From Sipunculus nudus (taxonomy: Eukaryota; Annelida; Sipuncula; Golfingiida; Sipunculidae): a DNA stretch of 64,000 bases. The stretch is from positions 36,576,027-36,640,026 of the forward strand of contig CM049308.1 in NCBI GenBank assembly GCA_026874595.1. The letters run 5' to 3'. The stretch's first letter is position 1. The number at the start of each line of letters is the position of its first letter. This document shows positions 60,542 to 64,000 of this stretch, one piece after another. Position numbers and translations under genes: made by a program. The notes beneath the pieces are model-generated. The model worked only from the letters and a program-made list of their open reading frames with translations, made no database searches and had not been told where the DNA came from.

Positions 60542-61576
60542 TTTTAGCCCTCAGCCCTTAGGCTGATGGGCTATTGTCGTCACCCAAGCTGTCCGTCCGT
60601 CCGTCCGTCCGGCGTCCGTTAACTTTTACCTTGTGAGCGGGATATCTTGAAAAGGATTCACCGTCAGAATTTTATTTCCTCGGTAAAGATGTATATCGAC
60701 AAAGTCTCGGTCAAGTTCGAAGATGGGTGACCTTGACCTATTTTTCTACATTTTAGAGCTGATTATAGAAAAACACTTAGATGCTTATTACTCAGGAACC
60801 ATTTGGTGGATTTTCACAAAACTTACTATGGTTATTTGGACTGATAGTCTGTACCTGCTATACAAGTTTGGTGGCGCCACCTACAATTTCTGATTTTTAA
60901 TGAATTTTTATCGGATTTTTCAACTTTGGGCTTGTGAGCAGGATATCTCGAAAAGGATTCACCGTAAGAATTTTATTTTTCGGAGAAGATGTATATTGAC
61001 AAAATCTCGTTCAAGTTCGAAGATGGGTGACCTTGACCTATTTTTCTACGTTTTAGAGCTGATTATAGAAAAAACACTTAGATGCTTATTACTCAGGAAC
61101 CATTCGGTGGATTTTCACAAAACTTACTATGGTTATTTGGACTGATAGTCTGTACCTGCTATACAAGTTTGGTGGCGCCACCTACAATTTCTGATTTTTA
61201 ATGAATTTTTATCGGATTTTTCAACTTTGGGCTTGTGAGCAGGATATCTCGAAAAGGATTCACAATAGGAATTTTATTTCTTTGGTGAAGATGTATATCG
61301 ACAAAAATCTCGTTCATGTTCGAACATGGGTGACCTTGACCTACTTTTTAAGGTCACAGAGCTTATAATAGAATAAAACTTAGAAGCTTATTTTTCAGGA
61401 AGCATTTGGTGGATTGTTATGAATCATGGTACATACCTCTCCATTTTAAATTTATAACTGAGATATGTACAGATATCAACCGTGTGAGAACAGATATTTA
61501 GTACTTGTTACTGTTACCACCTCTAAACACTGTTCTTTTGGCTGAGGGCTTTTGTCAGCTTTTGTTGATATTCTAG
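60542..61576 (+). mobile_element. HINE-like element family 2, full length
   Basis: Same structure and close sequence identity to 13191-14230, with the less mutated right end: GGCTGAGGGCT is the exact inverse of the start AGCCCTCAGCC, then a hairpin (one mismatch) and GATATTCTAG|T. Three monomers start near 60632, 60932 and 61233. GGTGGCGCCACC is exact in the first two, and each carries GGTGACCTTGACCTA. Confidence 0.85.
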
Positions 61577-63174
61577 TTCTACATCTTTTTTCACAAAGCC
61601 TTGAGAACAGTATCTTTCTAGTTTTGTTGTCTAATTTATAACTTTTTTTTCTCATATCGCTCCCACAAATCACTTGGTAGATATATGCAACCTTTTTTTT
61701 AAATGCATGTGTTTACAGGGTGTTTATCTGTTGATTTTCCAAGCTTAAGAAGCCTACAAGTTCAACCAGGAAATAAGCATTCTAAAATGTTATTATAGGG
61801 CAGCATAATTTCATACCTGTTTCTGGTGATCAGAATTGTCACTGCTACAGTAAAAACCATTATTGCAAGGGCTAAACAGTTCAGTATTTTGATTATCAGA
61901 ATGCCTGCTACAGGCCCAACATCCTCCTATTATTTGCATATGAGGGTGTGATCAGCACCAGTGCTACTACTTTAAAAATATAGGTATAATGGCCACAAAT
62001 TAAATTCTCTTTGTAAATAGATTCTTGAGTCTAATCCCAGAGCTCTTCCCTGATCATACCCTGCATGACCTCTCAAAATTTTTTAAACTGCTCATGGGGG
62101 CAGCCATTTTGCAAACAGACAAACACCTGTATTTCATAAGATGCTAGCACTGCCAGGGCTTTAGTATTTGTGTTTACTAATAAAATGCTTACAATAAAAC
62201 GTGATTCCATGTACCGATAGACTTAACACAATGCCAGCTCTTATCACTAAAGCCCTGTAAAGTCTGTAGGGTGAATTGCTGATATTTGCATATCAAGGCA
62301 TCACAAGGCTCTTTGAGGACCTGACGAATCCCCCGTATTTGCATATCAGGCTGTCACGCCTCATGTGAGTGGCATCGTTGTTATGAGAACGGCAACAGTG
62401 GTCCCACAGCTTGACCTGTTTGGTAACATTCGCACTGAAATCATGTGTTCAGGTAGTTCACACATGAATCTTCGTGTTATATGATATATCTCTGCTGAAC
62501 TAATATTACGGGCCAAGTGTTTCAATGTGCAAGTATATATATGCATATATGCTTGAAAAATCACACATATAATTTTGTAACTTGAGGGTTTTCATGTGTC
62601 TGTCAGCTTATGTGTGTTTACCGGTGAAAATCACCAGAGGAGTAATTTTTAGGCTTAGGGTCTGTGAGAAAATGGGGTTTGATTGACAGCTAACAGGCCC
62701 AATATCCTGCATGTATGGGCACATGTATGCTCATGAAGAGAATTCCAAAACCCAGTCTTCACAGAGTCCTGTGAATGTGGGTTACTTGCCAGGTTAGTTG
62801 TCAAACATAAAAAATGTAAGAACAGGCTCAGAAAGATTGGCATACCCTTTCAGGTGCATTCACAAGGCTCAATGCTGGCAGGCTTCTGGGCTTGTCTGTC
62901 TGGGCCTGTGGTCTATGTATGCAGGTTGCTTAGCCAGCGAGATGTCACTAAAAACAAAATGTAACAACATTGGCTCTGGACACTCCTCTCTGGACACTGG
63001 GCCGATATGTGTTTTTCTGGAAACTCATACATGTATAGATAAATTAGTATTTATGTCATAAGAGGTAAATGGAGTGGCAACAAAGAGGGAGCAATAATTA
63101 GACCTGTTATTTAATTAGAGTAAGATGCATTAAGTCTTGCAAAAAAAAATTATTCTTCTGCTGATTTGCTATCC
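61577..63174. other. Intergenic, nothing recognised
   Basis: TTTGCATAT is repeated near 61935, 62284 and 62339. No gene or element end seen. Confidence 0.45.
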
Positions 63175-64000
63175 CTTTTTAGCTCAGCTGACTGTAAGTC
63201 ATCTGAGCTATAGCGATCACCCTTTGTCCGTCGTCCGTCTGTCTGTCGTGCCGTCTGTCCGTCCGTTAACCTGGCACAAATCGTAACCGCTGGACCTAGA
63301 AACTTGTAACTTGACATTCTGAGAGGTCCATGAAAAATCTCCTTGGAAACCAAACATTAGGTCTCTGTTACCCAAATCCTTTGAGCTATGCGGCCCCAAA
63401 GTACCCCCCCCCCCCCCCCCGAATAGTCAAAAATTTCATACAAGAACTTCAATATCTCATTAACTACATCACTGATGGTCATGATTTGTGGCATACATAT
63501 TGATCATGAGATGTCCCATCAGTTCCTGCAGACTGGTGGCGCCACTTGTATTTTTCAATTTTGTTAAGAATTTTTTTCTCTATTTTTGAGACCTTTAAAA
63601 ATGTGAACATCTGTTAACAGGGCACAAATCGTAAAGACTGGACCTAGAATCTTCATTCTTGACACACTGAGAGACCTATGAAAAGTCTCCATGGAAACCA
63701 GAAATTAGGTCTCTGTTACCCATATCCTTCATGCTATGGGGCCCCAAAGTACCCCCCCAGAATAGTAAAAAATTTCATACAAAAACTTCAATATCTCATT
63801 TACTACATTACTGATGGTCATGATTTTTGGCATACATATTGATCATGAGATGTTTCATCAGTTTCCGCAGACTGTTGGCACCACCTATATTTTCGATTTT
63901 TTACGAATTGTTTTCTCTATTTTTGAGACCTTTAAAAATATGAACATCTGTTAACAGGGCACAAATCGTAAAGACTGGACTGAGAATCTTCATTCTTGAC
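63175..64000 (+). mobile_element. HINE-like element family 3, runs off the window
   Basis: Starts TTTTTAGCTCAGCTGACTGT with the inverse half ATCTGAGCTATAG, then CCGTC repeats. Core units of ~310 bp carry GGTGGCGCCACTTG and GTTGGCACCACC palindrome variants. A C run lies at 63404-63420. No right end within the window. Confidence 0.75.

Overview
The window looks like AT-rich genomic DNA of a lophotrochozoan animal, most likely a mollusc. There are no operons or dense ORFs. It is saturated with short non-autonomous transposons whose hairpin ends and tandem cores match the Helentron/Helitron2-related (HINE-like) and 'pearl'-type elements described in bivalves. The mollusc call is an inference from repeat style and from the single gene, not proven.

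One gene is clear: a rhodopsin-class G-protein-coupled receptor on the minus strand (55535-56719), encoded in one long exon and resembling the Tre1/moody/melatonin-receptor-like group. A candidate TATA box lies about 1.2 kb upstream, and a near-perfect palindrome of nuclear-receptor half-sites lies just beyond the stop codon. A few short exon-like open stretches with plausible splice sites (16756-16855 +, 19031-19229 -, 58394-58567 -, 8316-8873 -) are listed at low confidence.

Layout: 0.1-2.9 kb, two HINE-like elements; 4.8-10.7 kb, one HINE-like element split by a 4.7-kb insertion that itself holds a TTAA-flanked MITE; 10.9-11.5 kb, a hAT-like element; 13.1-15.0 kb, a 330-bp tandem repeat broken by a HINE-like element; 15-19.9 kb, mostly unique with a 44-bp minisatellite; 19.9-27.6 kb, two more HINE-like elements plus MITEs; 27.8-38.9 kb, a densely nested repeat block including a hAT-like element with a perfect 8-bp target duplication and a 0.9-kb recent internal copy; 39-46 kb, mostly unique; 46.5-49.3 kb, MITE ends around a 335-bp-arm inverted repeat; 49.3-60.5 kb, mostly unique with the receptor gene; 60.5-64 kb, two more HINE-like elements.

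The most notable pattern is that three element families with different ends share one plan: a 5' end carrying a hairpin, the inverse of its terminal motif near the 3' end, a second hairpin, then a CTAG-like terminus next to T. All three contain related ~150-bp monomers punctuated by the palindrome GGTGGCGCCACC. Several copies also carry AGGTCA direct repeats. The families thus look like different ends attached to a common satellite-like core.
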